A stretch of DNA of 22,581 bases from a virus. The notes beneath the pieces were generated by a model. It saw nothing but the letters and a program-made list of their open reading frames with translations, was not told the DNA's origin and did not search any database. Location: IMG/VR virus record IMGVR_UViG_3300042868_004901, positions 1 through 22,581 of that record; one strand, given 5' to 3'. A program made the position numbers and the translations under genes. Positions within the stretch are counted from its first letter, which is position 1; each line of letters opens with the position of its first letter. Shown piece after piece: positions 1 through 7,187 of the stretch.

Positions 1-1
1 T

Positions 2-1498
2 CCCCTAAATGTGTACAACCTTGGGAAAGCTGCAGTAGGTTATGGCGCGACCGCTATGGGCCGTCCTGACCTTGCTCCTGAAGTTACCCCGAGCCCAAGC
101 ATGGTCTATAAGCTCGGCCAGCGCGCTGGGATAATTTCTCCTGAAGAGACTCAGGCGCAAATGACGCCTGGGCAGCGTTATTTAGATGTTGGGTTACAGG
201 GAGCAACAGGCGCGTTGATGGGTAAAGCTCCAGCCCCGGGTACTTTGGCTAGAACTATGGGGATTGGTGCGGCATCTGCCATTGGTGGGCAAGGCGTTGC
301 TGAAAAGACAGAATCCCCTTTGGCTGGCATGTTGTTTTCAACAATGGCAGCAAAAAACCTGACTACTGGCGCAAACAAGTTAGCGGAACGCCAAATGGCT
401 ACTCGTGGTCGTGAACTTGCCTCGCGTAACGAGATGAGCAGAACTTTGGAAGCGGCTCAAAATGAAGGCTATGCCATTCCAAGAGGTTACTACGAAGGAA
501 AGCAAACGCTAAAGGAAAGAGCTGCCGGCGGGATTGAAAAGGAAGTTGGCCTTATCAATCAGGTTAATGCCAATAAAGTTGCTCAGAAAGAGTTGAATCT
601 CCCAGAAAATGCGCCGTTGACCAAAGAAAGTATGCGTGACATTAGGCGTCAAGAATATGACGCAGGATACAAGCCTCTTGAAGACGTCGGCAGAGTTAGA
701 ACTGATACGGACTTTAAAAAGTCTATTGAGACTATAAAAAGCAAATATGCGTCTGTTTCTGAATCATTCCCTGCAGCGGCAAGAGATGAAGTAAAAAATT
801 TAATCAACGCTTATGATGTGCGGACATTCAACTCAAAAGATGCCATGCAACACATGAGATCTTTGAGAGAAGACGCTAGCAGCAATTTTGCAAAAGGTGA
901 GAATTCCCTTGCAAAAACACAATTAGCGTTGGCTGATTTGTTAAAGGATGAAATCTTTAAACAGATCAAAAGAGATCAGCGTCCTAATGCTGATGCAATG
1001 ATTCAGAGGTTTGAAGAAGCTAGGACAAGAATGGCAAAAAGCCATGCTATTGAAAATTCCATTGTTGAAGGAACCGGCTCAATTAATGCAAAAGAGTTGG
1101 CAAAACAACTTGATATGGGTCTTACTGGGGGCTTGCAAACAACTGCAAAACTTGCAAATGCTGCCCCGAAAGTTTTCCCTGAAAAAAGCAACATCGGCCC
1201 CATGCAACCCCCAAGGCAAGCAGGCATCCCCGGAGGGCAGGCCGCAAACTTTCTTGGTAGAGTTGGCGGTCTGGCAGGATTCGGTGGTTATGCTGGCGGG
1301 CCGTATGGAGCTGCAAGTGGGGCGGCCCTTGCTGTCACTCCTGAGATAATTTCTGCTGTGGCAAGGAATAGAGCTATTGCTGCATCTCGAACTGCTCCGT
1401 CAAATCTGAACGCGCTTAACATTCCGATGTTGGATCAGAATCTGATGAATCGGCTTATGATTGCTGCGCCAGTAGGCCAACAACCTTTTGAACGTTAA
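2..1498 (+). CDS. C-terminal part of a large phage virion protein (possible internal/ejection protein), 5' end outside window
   Basis: The reading frame is open to the left edge. A GTG at 11 has no ribosome binding site, so the gene very probably starts upstream. About 495 residues are visible. The N-terminal 130 are rich in Gly, Ala and Met. Residues about 130-390 are charged, probably helical and coiled. A Gly/Ala-rich, weakly hydrophobic stretch lies near residues 415-445, and the C-terminus is short and non-polar. No enzymatic motif is visible. The position just before the lysis cassette and the alternation of helical and Gly/Ala-rich segments fit a virion-internal or DNA-ejection protein, as in podoviruses. 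This is inference from composition and position, not from a recognised domain. Confidence 0.6.
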   Translation, partial: PLNVYNLGKAAVGYGATAMGRPDLAPEVTPSPSMVYKLGQRAGIISPEETQAQMTPGQRYLDVGLQGATGALMGKAPAPGTLARTMGIGAASAIGGQGVAEKTESPLAGMLFSTMAAKNLTTGANKLAERQMATRGRELASRNEMSRTLEAAQNEGYAIPRGYYEGKQTLKERAAGGIEKEVGLINQVNANKVAQKELNLPENAPLTKESMRDIRRQEYDAGYKPLEDVGRVRTDTDFKKSIETIKSKYASVSESFPAAARDEVKNLINAYDVRTFNSKDAMQHMRSLREDASSNFAKGENSLAKTQLALADLLKDEIFKQIKRDQRPNADAMIQRFEEARTRMAKSHAIENSIVEGTGSINAKELAKQLDMGLTGGLQTTAKLANAAPKVFPEKSNIGPMQPPRQAGIPGGQAANFLGRVGGLAGFGGYAGGPYGAASGAALAVTPEIISAVARNRAIAASRTAPSNLNALNIPMLDQNLMNRLMIAAPVGQQPFER

Positions 1499-1517
1499 CC
1501 AGTAAGCGACTCTACCA

Positions 1518-1742
1518 ATGGAATCTCAATTCATCTTCAACATTGCCGTCAGCGTAGCTGGCTTCTTCGGTGGTTGGATCTTGAGCCACATCTACCGGGC
1601 CATTGAGCGGCTGGACACTGACATTAGGAACATGCCTGCCCGGTATGTGAGGCGAGATGACTACAGAGATGATATGGGTGAAATAAAGGCGCTGCTGGGC
1701 AAGATCAGCGACAAATTGGATCACAAGGTAGATAAACCATAA
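1518..1742 (+). CDS. Small one-TM phage protein with charged coiled tail, lysis cassette
   Basis: The product is 74 aa. Residues 6-26 form a single membrane segment containing a GGW motif. It is followed by a charged amphipathic helix with IERLDTDIRNMP and a DDYRDDM block, ending in a Lys/Asp-rich helix. The stop codon overlaps the start of the holin gene by one base (TAATG at 1740-1744), so the two are probably translationally coupled. Similar short proteins recur next to phage holins in my memory of proteobacterial phages, usually unannotated. A membrane anchor followed by a coiled domain could serve as an antiholin or spanin-like protein, but no lipobox partner gene was found. The role is uncertain. 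Confidence 0.7.
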   Translation: MESQFIFNIAVSVAGFFGGWILSHIYRAIERLDTDIRNMPARYVRRDDYRDDMGEIKALLGKISDKLDHKVDKP

Positions 1743-2257
1743 TGCTTACGCTCATCAGCACCATCTGCTCATTCTTGGCTGGCGGCTTGCCAAAGTTCTT
1801 GGACTTCCTCCAGGATAGAAACGACAAGCGGCAGGAACTTGAGTTGACTAGGATGCAGATTGAGCGTGAGTTGCAGTTGCGCAAACTGGGCTTTGATGCC
1901 GAGGCCAAGTTGGAGGAGATACGAAATGTGCAACTTGAAATGGAAGCCGTCAATCAGCAGATCCAGGCCCGCATCGGCGCCCAAGTTGAGGAAACCAAGT
2001 CCATCTACGCACACGATGTGGCCTTGCAAGACGGCACCAGCGCGTGGGTCAGGAATCTACGCGCCAGTGTCAGGCCCGCGATAACCTACGGGTTCTTCCT
2101 GCTCTTGGTCTTGATTGACATTGGGCTATTCGTGCATGGTGTGAGGGTTGGGGCCTCGTTTGATGCCTTGGCCGTGCAGCTATGGGACGAAGGCACTCAG
2201 GCGCTGTTTGCCTCAATCATAGCGTTCCATTTCGGTGGGCGAGCCTTCGGGAAATGA
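1742..2257 (+). CDS. Holin, GTA_holin_3TM-like
   Basis: The product is 171 aa. Residues 1-20 are hydrophobic. Residues 25-85 are a long charged coiled coil (many Glu, Arg, Gln). WVRNLRASVRPAITYG near residues 100-115 leads into a strong membrane helix at about 114-130, and a further hydrophobic segment runs from about 155 to a conserved-looking FGGRAFGK end. The W...RP..TY block and the terminal FGGRAF are what I associate with the PF11351 (GTA_holin_3TM) family, which permeabilises the inner membrane to release endolysin. The gene lies between the one-TM protein and the endolysin, whose ATG overlaps this stop (ATGA at 2254-2257). Family assignment is from motif memory. Confidence 0.78.
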   Translation: MLTLISTICSFLAGGLPKFLDFLQDRNDKRQELELTRMQIERELQLRKLGFDAEAKLEEIRNVQLEMEAVNQQIQARIGAQVEETKSIYAHDVALQDGTSAWVRNLRASVRPAITYGFFLLLVLIDIGLFVHGVRVGASFDALAVQLWDEGTQALFASIIAFHFGGRAFGK

Positions 2258-2757
2258 AGACCTCCAAGGCAGGGGTTGACCTCATCAAACACTTTGAGGG
2301 CGTCAGGCTCAAGCCCTATAAGTGCCCGGCTTTGCTCTGGACTGTTGGCGTTGGGCACGTCCTGTACCATGATGAGCATTACCTCTCAATGGATGGGCGA
2401 CGGCATTTTCCGCTGAAGCCGGAGCATAAACGTAGTTTTACCGAGGCTGAAGTCAATGAACTTTTACGAGACGACCTTCATCGTTTTGAATCGGGCGTGG
2501 CAAGACTATGTGGAGCAAACCTGCCGCAACGTCAATTTGATGCTCTGGTTAGCTTTGCCTTCAACCTTGGATTGGGGGCGTTACAAAGATCAACCCTCAA
2601 AGCAAAACTGACCCGAGGCGACATTCAAGGCGCAGCGGATCAGTTTTTAAGATTCAGCAAAGCAGGCGGCAAAGTCTTGCCCGGTTTGCTTCGGCGAAGA
2701 GTAGCAGAACGGGCTTTGTTTTTGGGTTTACAAGTAGAGCCCAAAAAATATCACTAA
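2254..2757 (+). CDS. Endolysin, GH24 lysozyme (muramidase)
   Basis: The product is 167 aa and cleaves the glycan backbone of peptidoglycan. The GH24 catalytic triad pattern E-8aa-(D/C)-5aa-T is present as E15, C24 and T30, within HFEG, YKC and WTVGVGH. The central QFDALVSFAFNLGLGAL block and the C-terminal LPGLLRRRVAERALFL block match T4/P22-type lysozymes in order and length. The frame is open upstream to 2182, but ATG 2254 overlaps the holin stop as ATGA and gives the canonical N-terminus (KAGVDLIKHFEG). There is no signal peptide or SAR-type anchor, so export should depend on the preceding holin. The last 30 bases overlap the antisense 44-aa gene on the other strand. Confidence 0.95.
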   Translation: MKTSKAGVDLIKHFEGVRLKPYKCPALLWTVGVGHVLYHDEHYLSMDGRRHFPLKPEHKRSFTEAEVNELLRDDLHRFESGVARLCGANLPQRQFDALVSFAFNLGLGALQRSTLKAKLTRGDIQGAADQFLRFSKAGGKVLPGLLRRRVAERALFLGLQVEPKKYH

Positions 2758-2862
2758 GACAAACCCGACGATTGCAAGTCTTGCAATGGTTGATAACATG
2801 CGCACCTCGTAAGAATTGCAAGAACAGTCACGACCCTGACGACAATTACCATTGCAACTCAT
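2728..2862 (-). CDS. 44-aa Cys-rich, single-TM microprotein
   Basis: Reading the minus strand from ATG 2862 gives 44 codons, with an N-terminal Cys cluster (C3, C7, C13, C15; C-x3-C-x5-C-x-C, including CRQGRDCSC). A short polar linker and a membrane helix at about residues 24-44 (STIARLAIVGFVLVIFFG) follow. The ATG overlaps the stop of the upstream gene (ATGA, 2862-2859), and AGGGGA sits about 6 bases upstream, so translation is well supported. The 3' end runs 30 bases into the opposite-strand endolysin gene. Short phage proteins with a similar Cys cluster exist in my memory, but I know no function. The Cys pattern could bind a metal. It is the last gene of the leftward operon. Confidence 0.75.
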   Translation of the reverse strand: MSCNGNCRQGRDCSCNSYEVRMLSTIARLAIVGFVLVIFFGLYL

Positions 2863-3134
2863 ATTTCTTCCCCTTGCAATCGTTTAGCCACCAACTGAGC
2901 GTATCCCGCCACATCTACCCAGTTGTCGTCATAATTCTCGTCTCCATTTACGATCCTAGCAATCTTGTGGCAAATCATGTCTAAGGCTTCTTGCTGATCT
3001 GCTTGTAGCAGCTTGCCTCGGCGCTTCAGATGTATGTTAATTGTGAACTTAAGGTCTTGAGAGACTTCTGCGTGTTTTGCAAAGACTCCATACCGGCTGC
3101 CTCGTTCCTGCAATGTTCCGTCAATATCTGCCAT
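2859..3134 (-). CDS. DUF6378-like phage protein
   Basis: The product is 91 aa. ATG 3134 is preceded by AAAAGGA, and the open frame upstream of it belongs to the overlapping 55-aa gene. Features are LQERGSRYGVFAKHA near the N-terminus, a basic middle (HLKRRGK), a helix QADQQEALDMICHKIARIVNGD, and an aromatic end NWVDVAGYAQLVAKRL. The 'ERG.RYG.F..HA' plus 'DNW.DIAGYA.LV' layout is what I recall for the DUF6378 family found in many tailed phages and some prophages. The biochemical role is unknown. The gene overlaps both neighbours (14 and 4 bases), so it is an internal operon member. Confidence 0.8.
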   Translation of the reverse strand: MADIDGTLQERGSRYGVFAKHAEVSQDLKFTINIHLKRRGKLLQADQQEALDMICHKIARIVNGDENYDDNWVDVAGYAQLVAKRLQGEEI

Positions 3135-3288
3135 TAGTTTTCCTTTTAAATGATTCTGCCAACAGCCATCGGGCCCCGAGCATTCTGACTGCCTTGACCC
3201 ACTGGCGCTGGTTGTGCCGGTTCTGACTGCGCGGCACTGACTGTACATTCCACAACATCCGAACAAGTTTTAGAGCAGTTGTGTTCAT
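3121..3288 (-). CDS. 55-aa basic phage protein
   Basis: Starting at ATG 3288, 55 codons run to TGA 3121. The start overlaps the stop of the HTH gene (ATGA, 3288-3285) and the 3' end overlaps the start of the next gene by 14 bases, matching the packing of this operon. The product is strongly basic: SQNRHNQRQWVKAVRMLGARWLLAES forms an amphipathic Arg/Trp-rich helix pair. I recall short phage proteins with a similar (N/R)QW(V/L)..VR.LG.(R/K)WLLA core, all without assigned function. Nucleic acid binding is plausible from charge only. Confidence 0.72.
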   Translation of the reverse strand: MNTTALKLVRMLWNVQSVPRSQNRHNQRQWVKAVRMLGARWLLAESFKRKTNGRY

Positions 3289-3647
3289 AAATGCCTGTAT
3301 TTGATCGGTGTGCCAAGCTGGAAGACGCTGTTCACCATCTTTGCTCTTTTTGCTTTGTACCTACGCTGGTTCTCAGCCTTTGATGGGATTGGTGCAGGCT
3401 TGTCTTTTTTGTCACCAAGGGCATAAATTGGCCTCGGATACCGCCTAGTATTTTCTCCGTCTAACGTCCAGCCAAAGATGTAAACCCTCTTAGGCTTTGT
3501 CACGCTGGCCTTCATTAAACGGCCAAGGATGGCTCCGCTTTTCTTTTTGGTGGTTCCGATAGCCGTGCATATTTCCACGGTTGTCATCGGCCCAAGTTCT
3601 GCCAGCGCCTTGAGCATTTCTTCACCTCGGCCCCATTTTTTTTCCAT
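3285..3647 (-). CDS. Winged-helix DNA-binding phage regulator
   Basis: The product is 120 aa, with AGAGGG four bases ahead of ATG 3647. Residues 8-50 (GEEMLKALAELGPMTTVEICTAIG followed by KKSGAILGRLMKAS) look like a winged helix-turn-helix of the MarR/ROK-like kind. The recognition helix lies about residues 33-46 and is followed by a wing with VYIFGWTLDG. The C-terminal third is basic and low-complexity (KAENQRRYKAKRAK). It probably binds DNA as a phage transcriptional regulator, but its target is unknown. A folded intergenic element lies immediately upstream of its start and may control expression. It is coupled to the 55-aa gene by ATGA overlap. Confidence 0.7.
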   Translation of the reverse strand: MEKKWGRGEEMLKALAELGPMTTVEICTAIGTTKKKSGAILGRLMKASVTKPKRVYIFGWTLDGENTRRYPRPIYALGDKKDKPAPIPSKAENQRRYKAKRAKMVNSVFQLGTPIKYRHL

Positions 3648-3657
3648 TTTGCCCTCT

Positions 3658-3719
3658 AGTTTTTAAGTGGCGGGGGCGCTGGGCGAACCCAGCTTACCTC
3701 TACGAGACCCCCAAAAACT
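3658..3719 (-). other. Folded intergenic RNA element between two operon genes
   Basis: On the minus-strand transcript, bases 3719-3713 (AGTTTTT) pair with 3664-3658 (AAAAACT), and 3712-3708 (GGGGG) pair with 3676-3672 (CCCCC). Inside lies a perfect 6-bp hairpin with a UUCG tetraloop, GCTGGG-TTCG-CCCAGC (3693-3678), plus a small TCT/AGA hairpin. The element starts in the stop codon of the 81-aa gene and ends about 10 bases before the start of the HTH gene. There is no T-run after the stable hairpin, so it is not a standard terminator. It may be a processing or stability element, or a translational control structure. The function is inferred only from pairing. Confidence 0.45.
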
Positions 3720-3964
3720 TACAGCAACTTTTCAATCTTTGCTTCAAGGACACCATTCCGGTGGTCAATAAGGTACTTTCCGACTTGCTCGGCAGTCATC
3801 AGGCCCTTGTCAAACTGCTGGCAGGCCCAGAGCATTTCACCAGCGTCAAGCTCTGAATAGCACATATCAGACGCTGCCTTAGCCCAAGCTGCTTCGTAAC
3901 TTGCTTCTTGAGACTCTTGGCGCTTGAAGTAGTTGTTCAGGTCGTGGTCGTTGGAGCAAAACAT
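3719..3964 (-). CDS. Hypothetical acidic protein, 81 aa
   Basis: GGAAGGA lies about 7 bases ahead of ATG 3964. The product is mostly helical and acidic, with three Cys (MFCSND, MCYSEL, WACQQF) and a LTAEQ-like turn (GLMTAEQVGKYLIDHRNG). No domain is recognised. It follows the 167-aa gene after a 48-base gap and precedes the folded RNA element. The repeated Ala/Glu/Gln helix composition suggests a small soluble protein, and no function can be assigned. Confidence 0.65.
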   Translation of the reverse strand: MFCSNDHDLNNYFKRQESQEASYEAAWAKAASDMCYSELDAGEMLWACQQFDKGLMTAEQVGKYLIDHRNGVLEAKIEKLL

Positions 3965-4012
3965 TTGGAGTCCTTCCGGTCGTTTGGTTGCGATGTGTGT
4001 ATTGTGCAGGGA

Positions 4013-4516
4013 CTACATTGCATTGTCAATTACTTTATGAAACGGCTTTACAACAACGTCGTTTTCCCGCCCTATCCCAGCCAGCAAGTCGCGCATTCTC
4101 GCCTCCGTCTTGATGTGGCATTGCAACATTGTCCTAGCAGGCAGGGTGCGGATTGCCTCGGCGTAGTCTTCCAGCACAGCGCGGATAGCGGCAATGCCTT
4201 CACCGTTCAGCCTGAGAACTTTGTGCGTCTTGTACCGTTCTCCAGCCTCTGCTAACGCCTTCACAGCGTCTTCTAAAAGCCCGCTGGCGTCTGAGCAGGC
4301 TCCCATTTCGGCCAAGGTTTCCATCATGTTCACAGCATCTGAGCAAGCGATCCAGTCGTGGAAAGTTGGGTTCTCAGACTGTTCCAGCGACCTCAGCCCC
4401 TCATACATCTTGAGCAGTTGCCACTGTTGTTTTGCTGCTGGCATAGGATCGGTGCCGCTTGCCATCAGCACGTCCCAATGTGTGTAGGTTGCTCTTGCCT
4501 GCTTATGCTTTCTCAT
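4013..4516 (-). CDS. Hypothetical phage protein, 167 aa
   Basis: The frame is open further upstream, but ATG 4516 (MRKHKQARATYTHWDVLMASG) is the natural start. It overlaps the VRR-NUC 3' end by 14 bases, in keeping with the other junctions. The N-terminus is basic. The remainder is an all-helical, Glu/Ala-rich protein with LLKMYEGLRSLEQ, WIACSDAVNMMETLAEMG and a C-terminal helix ending in KPFHKVIDNAM. I recall similar 150-190 aa proteins beginning with Arg/Lys-rich residues in Burkholderiales phage recombination operons, without known function. It is not an enzyme by any motif I can see. Confidence 0.72.
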   Translation of the reverse strand: MRKHKQARATYTHWDVLMASGTDPMPAAKQQWQLLKMYEGLRSLEQSENPTFHDWIACSDAVNMMETLAEMGACSDASGLLEDAVKALAEAGERYKTHKVLRLNGEGIAAIRAVLEDYAEAIRTLPARTMLQCHIKTEARMRDLLAGIGRENDVVVKPFHKVIDNAM

Positions 4517-4853
4517 TTTTGAACCCCATGATCTGATTCTTTGCGTCCTCGGCGCCTTTGCTGACAATCACGAGGTGGCCCACTCCGCGAAGATAGGCGA
4601 TCCAGTCGGTCTGATCTGGGCTAACTACGCCACCCTTCTGCCGCTTCATCTCAACCCACATCAGCCAGGCTGGGATGAAAAGATCAGGCACTCCAGATGT
4701 CACGCCCTCCACCTTAAGCCTGGCGGCCGTGGTGATGCTCCTCGCGCCACCGTTGGGAATAGCAAAGATCCTAACCCCGTGGTAGGTTTGCCTGAACCAC
4801 TTCACAAATTCGCGTTGCTCAAAGTGCTCGCTGGGTGTTTCATTCTTCGCCAT
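4503..4853 (-). CDS. VRR-NUC family nuclease
   Basis: The product is 116 aa, a stand-alone VRR-NUC domain (PD-(D/E)XK fold). Motifs in order: an N-terminal Glu-rich helix (SEHFEQREFVKWF), IPNGG at 32-36, GVPDLFIP with catalytic D57, and the VEMKR E-x-K motif with E68 and K70. The length is typical of phage VRR-NUC proteins, which cut branched or flap DNA intermediates (FAN1 is a larger relative). The start overlaps the 55-aa coiled-coil gene by 14 bases. Being in the same operon as a helicase, an exonuclease and a recombinase suggests it resolves or trims recombination/replication intermediates; this is inference from context. Confidence 0.9.
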   Translation of the reverse strand: MAKNETPSEHFEQREFVKWFRQTYHGVRIFAIPNGGARSITTAARLKVEGVTSGVPDLFIPAWLMWVEMKRQKGGVVSPDQTDWIAYLRGVGHLVIVSKGAEDAKNQIMGFKNEKA

Positions 4854-5007
4854 TGATTGCTTTCTGTATGCGATCCATCTTCATCTGAAGATCTACCAGT
4901 TGGTATAACGCGGATCTGTAGCCATCCCAGGCTTGCTCGGCTCTTTGGCGCTCTGCCTCTAGCAGCTTGGACATACGCTCAAATTGCAATTGCTCTCTCT
5001 TGTTCAA
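4840..5007 (-). CDS. 55-aa coiled-coil protein, TTG start
   Basis: From TTG 5007 to TGA 4840 there are 55 codons. The TTG overlaps the upstream stop (TTGA, 5007-5004) and GAGGAG lies about 8 bases ahead, so TTG is preferred over the internal ATG 4974, which would give 44 aa. The sequence is one long charged helix (REQLQFERMSKLLEAERQ, then YRSALYQLVDLQMKMDRI), a likely coiled coil. The 3' end overlaps the VRR-NUC start by 14 bases. It may be a small partner or adaptor of the neighbouring nuclease or helicase. That is speculation from position. Confidence 0.6.
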   Translation of the reverse strand: MNKREQLQFERMSKLLEAERQRAEQAWDGYRSALYQLVDLQMKMDRIQKAINGEE

Positions 5008-5195
5008 AACGGAATCTCCTCAGACCATTCTGGGCATTCGTTGAATGAATGCGTAAATTCCGCAGGTGGCTGCAAGTCAAACAACGCACACCAGCCGTCA
5101 TCTCCATAGTTGTCGCAGGTGTGACAGCACCTCGGGACAGGCTCTTTTTTTCTTGCTCTGAACAAAATTACTGCTTGCGGTGCTGGCGGTTTCAT
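5004..5195 (-). CDS. 63-aa Cys-rich phage protein (possible metal binding)
   Basis: ATG 5195 overlaps the helicase stop (ATGA, 5195-5192), and AGGGAG lies 5 bases upstream. An alternative GTG at 5201 sits too close to that site. The product has a proline-rich start, then RCCHTCDNYGDDGWCALFDLQ and FNECPEW, giving C-x2-C ... C ... C spacing suited to one zinc or iron site. I recall short phage proteins with 'CxxC..YxxxGxC......P' patterns, usually unannotated. The role is unknown. It is coupled downstream of the helicase, whose own zinc finger may be unrelated. Confidence 0.7.
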   Translation of the reverse strand: MKPPAPQAVILFRARKKEPVPRCCHTCDNYGDDGWCALFDLQPPAEFTHSFNECPEWSEEIPF

Positions 5196-6772
5196 TTCCA
5201 CTCCCTTCGGATTACTCTGAAGAATTTGCCATCCTTTTTGTATTCAACCAAGGCGGGAGGACGTGAGCCCGCCATTGATTTCACTGCCTCATCTAGTCCT
5301 TGCGCATTCGTTTCGACCCCAGCTTGCCGGGCAATCGTCACAAAAGTCTGAGCGGCTTTTTGGCCCGCGTAACCATCATGCAGCACTGGCAGGTACTCAG
5401 TCACCGGCGGATCGCTCAAACCCCCGTAATACGTCACAGCAAGCATCTCTTTGCCACTTGTTCGGCCTAAATGCTTGCGCCAACTCCAGCTGGTGACCTC
5501 AAGTTCTAGCCCCTGGATGCCCATAATGTCATCCATGTGCAAGACCAGTTCCTTCTTTGATGGCGGCGGGAATTCGTGACCGCAGGCCGGGCACTTCAAT
5601 GCCGATATCGCACAAAGCTCATCGCAGTTCTCGCAAACTTTCACAGGTGCGTCACCCTCCCCTGAACCTGCCTTCTTCGGCGGCTGCACGTTTGTGATTG
5701 GGCCATGCGTACTTACCACACCTGCAAAGTCCAGCACTAGGCAATGATCGGTATGGCTCTTTGGGCGCATCCCTCGGCCGGCCATTTGAACGTAAAGGCT
5801 TGCCGACATGGTGGGGCGCAACATTGCAATCAGGTCAATGTCCGGATAGTCAAAGCCTGTCGTCAAAACATTGGCGTTGGTCAATGCCTTAATCTTGCCT
5901 GCTTTGTAGAGCGTCAAAATGCTTTCGCGCTCCGCTTTCGGCGTATCCCCTGTTACGCACTCCGCAACGATGCCATAGGCGTTCAGCGTATCGGCAACCG
6001 CCTGGGCGTGCTTAACCCCGGCGCAGAAAAACAGCCACGCCTTACGATCACCCGCCAAATTAACAACTTCTTTAACAGCAGAAATGTTGTTCAAGTCTGT
6101 ATTAACAGCGGCTTGAAGCTCTGCCTCAATGTACTCGCCACCCCTCTTGTGTACGCCTGTCGTATCAAGTTTTGCGTCTGTCACTTTGCTGCGGAGCTTT
6201 GACAGGTGCCCCTTGTGAACCAGCTCCTCAATGCTTACCGGCTCAATCAGGTCGTCAAAAATGGCGGGCTTGTCAGTGATTAGGCCGTGACCAAGGCGGT
6301 AGGGCGTGGCCGTCAAACCAATAACGCGCAGGTGCGGATTGATGGCCTTGAGTTCACCCAGCAATGACCTGTACCCGCCTTCGTCCTTGTGGTTGACTAG
6401 GTGGCATTCGTCAATCAGCACAATGTCAATGTGGCCCAGCTCCTTGGACTTAGTGCGTACTGACTGAATCCCAGCGAAAGTAATGGGCTCCCCGAGTTGC
6501 CTCCTGCCGATACTTGCGCTATAAATACCCATTGGTGCGCCGGGCCAATGGAGTCGCATTTTCTCCGCGTTTTGCTCAATCAGCTCCTTCACATGAGTGA
6601 GCATCAAAACCCGGGTCTCGGGCCACTTCTGCAAGGCGTCTTTGCACAGAGCGGCAACGATGTGGCTCTTGCCGGACCCGGTGGGCAGCACCAGGCAGGG
6701 ATTGCCTGCATGGCCTGCCTCAAACCACGCATAAAGCTGGTCGATGGTTCGCTGTTGGTAGTCACGCAGCAT
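5192..6772 (-). CDS. SF2 DEAD/DEAH-type helicase with zinc finger, RadD-like
   Basis: The product is 526 aa. ATG 6772 (MLRDYQQRTI) has AGGAGA 8 bases ahead; frame upstream of it belongs to the neighbour's shadow. Motifs: Q-motif LRDYQ, Walker A PTGSGKS (30-36), DECH (121-124), TATP (154-157), motif V NVLTTGFDYP (301-310) and motif VI QMAGRGMR (329-336). A four-Cys zinc finger follows (C380, C383, C394, C397), then a C-terminal domain of about 125 residues. This layout resembles RadD/YejH, an ATPase that acts with RecA and SSB in homologous recombination. In phage operons such proteins accompany recombinases and exonucleases. ATP-driven unwinding or branch migration during recombination-dependent replication is likely. 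Confidence 0.9.
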   Translation of the reverse strand: MLRDYQQRTIDQLYAWFEAGHAGNPCLVLPTGSGKSHIVAALCKDALQKWPETRVLMLTHVKELIEQNAEKMRLHWPGAPMGIYSASIGRRQLGEPITFAGIQSVRTKSKELGHIDIVLIDECHLVNHKDEGGYRSLLGELKAINPHLRVIGLTATPYRLGHGLITDKPAIFDDLIEPVSIEELVHKGHLSKLRSKVTDAKLDTTGVHKRGGEYIEAELQAAVNTDLNNISAVKEVVNLAGDRKAWLFFCAGVKHAQAVADTLNAYGIVAECVTGDTPKAERESILTLYKAGKIKALTNANVLTTGFDYPDIDLIAMLRPTMSASLYVQMAGRGMRPKSHTDHCLVLDFAGVVSTHGPITNVQPPKKAGSGEGDAPVKVCENCDELCAISALKCPACGHEFPPPSKKELVLHMDDIMGIQGLELEVTSWSWRKHLGRTSGKEMLAVTYYGGLSDPPVTEYLPVLHDGYAGQKAAQTFVTIARQAGVETNAQGLDEAVKSMAGSRPPALVEYKKDGKFFRVIRREWK

Positions 6773-7187
6773 CAGGCTTTTCTCCTGTGATGCCGTGGGC
6801 GGCTTCGATGGCGGCTCGCATACGCTTTTCAAATGGACGGCCTCCGACGACAGTTTCGGTCGCAAACCAAGCAGCAACCCCTGCATCAATCTGCTCATCC
6901 GTCAGCGGCTGGCGCTGTGCTGCGGGTGGGGCGGTGTAGAGGGGTGTCTTAGACCAAGGCATTCGTTTGTTGTTGGTGTGCGTAATGTCTCCGTGCTTGT
7001 TGATGTTGGCCCACGCCACCGGCTCCTGCTTCTCAGCCTGCTCGATTGCGGCGCGGAGGGTGGTGATGGTCTGATTGATGAAATGCTCTGGCCGACTCAT
7101 CACTTGTTCATGGGCGTACCTGTCGAAACAAGTCGATACAGACCTCTCCAGCGCCTCCAGCGCCTGCTTCATTGCTTCGATGCTCAT
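6762..7187 (-). CDS. Phage 'PVAW...RAIEAAHGI' family protein, 141 aa
   Basis: The start overlaps the exonuclease stop (ATGA, 7187-7184). Residues 1-50 are a helix rich in Glu/Ala beginning MKQALEALE. A short beta segment QEPVAWANINKHGDI leads to TPLYTAPP, then PLTDEQIDAG and a C-terminal helix FEKRMRAAIEAAHGITGEK. This modular pattern recurs in two further genes of this operon (9372-9701 and 9698-10108). Such proteins are very common in Betaproteobacteria phages and prophages by memory, but no biochemical role is known to me. The 3' end overlaps the helicase start by 11 bases. Confidence 0.82.
   Translation of the reverse strand: MSIEAMKQALEALERSVSTCFDRYAHEQVMSRPEHFINQTITTLRAAIEQAEKQEPVAWANINKHGDITHTNNKRMPWSKTPLYTAPPAAQRQPLTDEQIDAGVAAWFATETVVGGRPFEKRMRAAIEAAHGITGEKPDAA

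Noticed and set aside
2754-2852. 32-codon minus-strand ORF overlapping the Cys-rich microprotein
   Set aside because: The overlapping frame from ATG 2862 has ATGA coupling, a good ribosome site and a coherent Cys-plus-TM layout. This one has none of these.
2772-2879. Five TTGCAA palindromes in 108 bases
   Set aside because: Several arise from Cys/Asn and Ile-Ala codons of the microprotein gene, so a regulatory repeat is not needed to explain them.
5744-6202. Plus-strand 152-codon ORF inside the helicase gene
   Set aside because: It is the shadow of conserved helicase motif-coding sequence on the minus strand.
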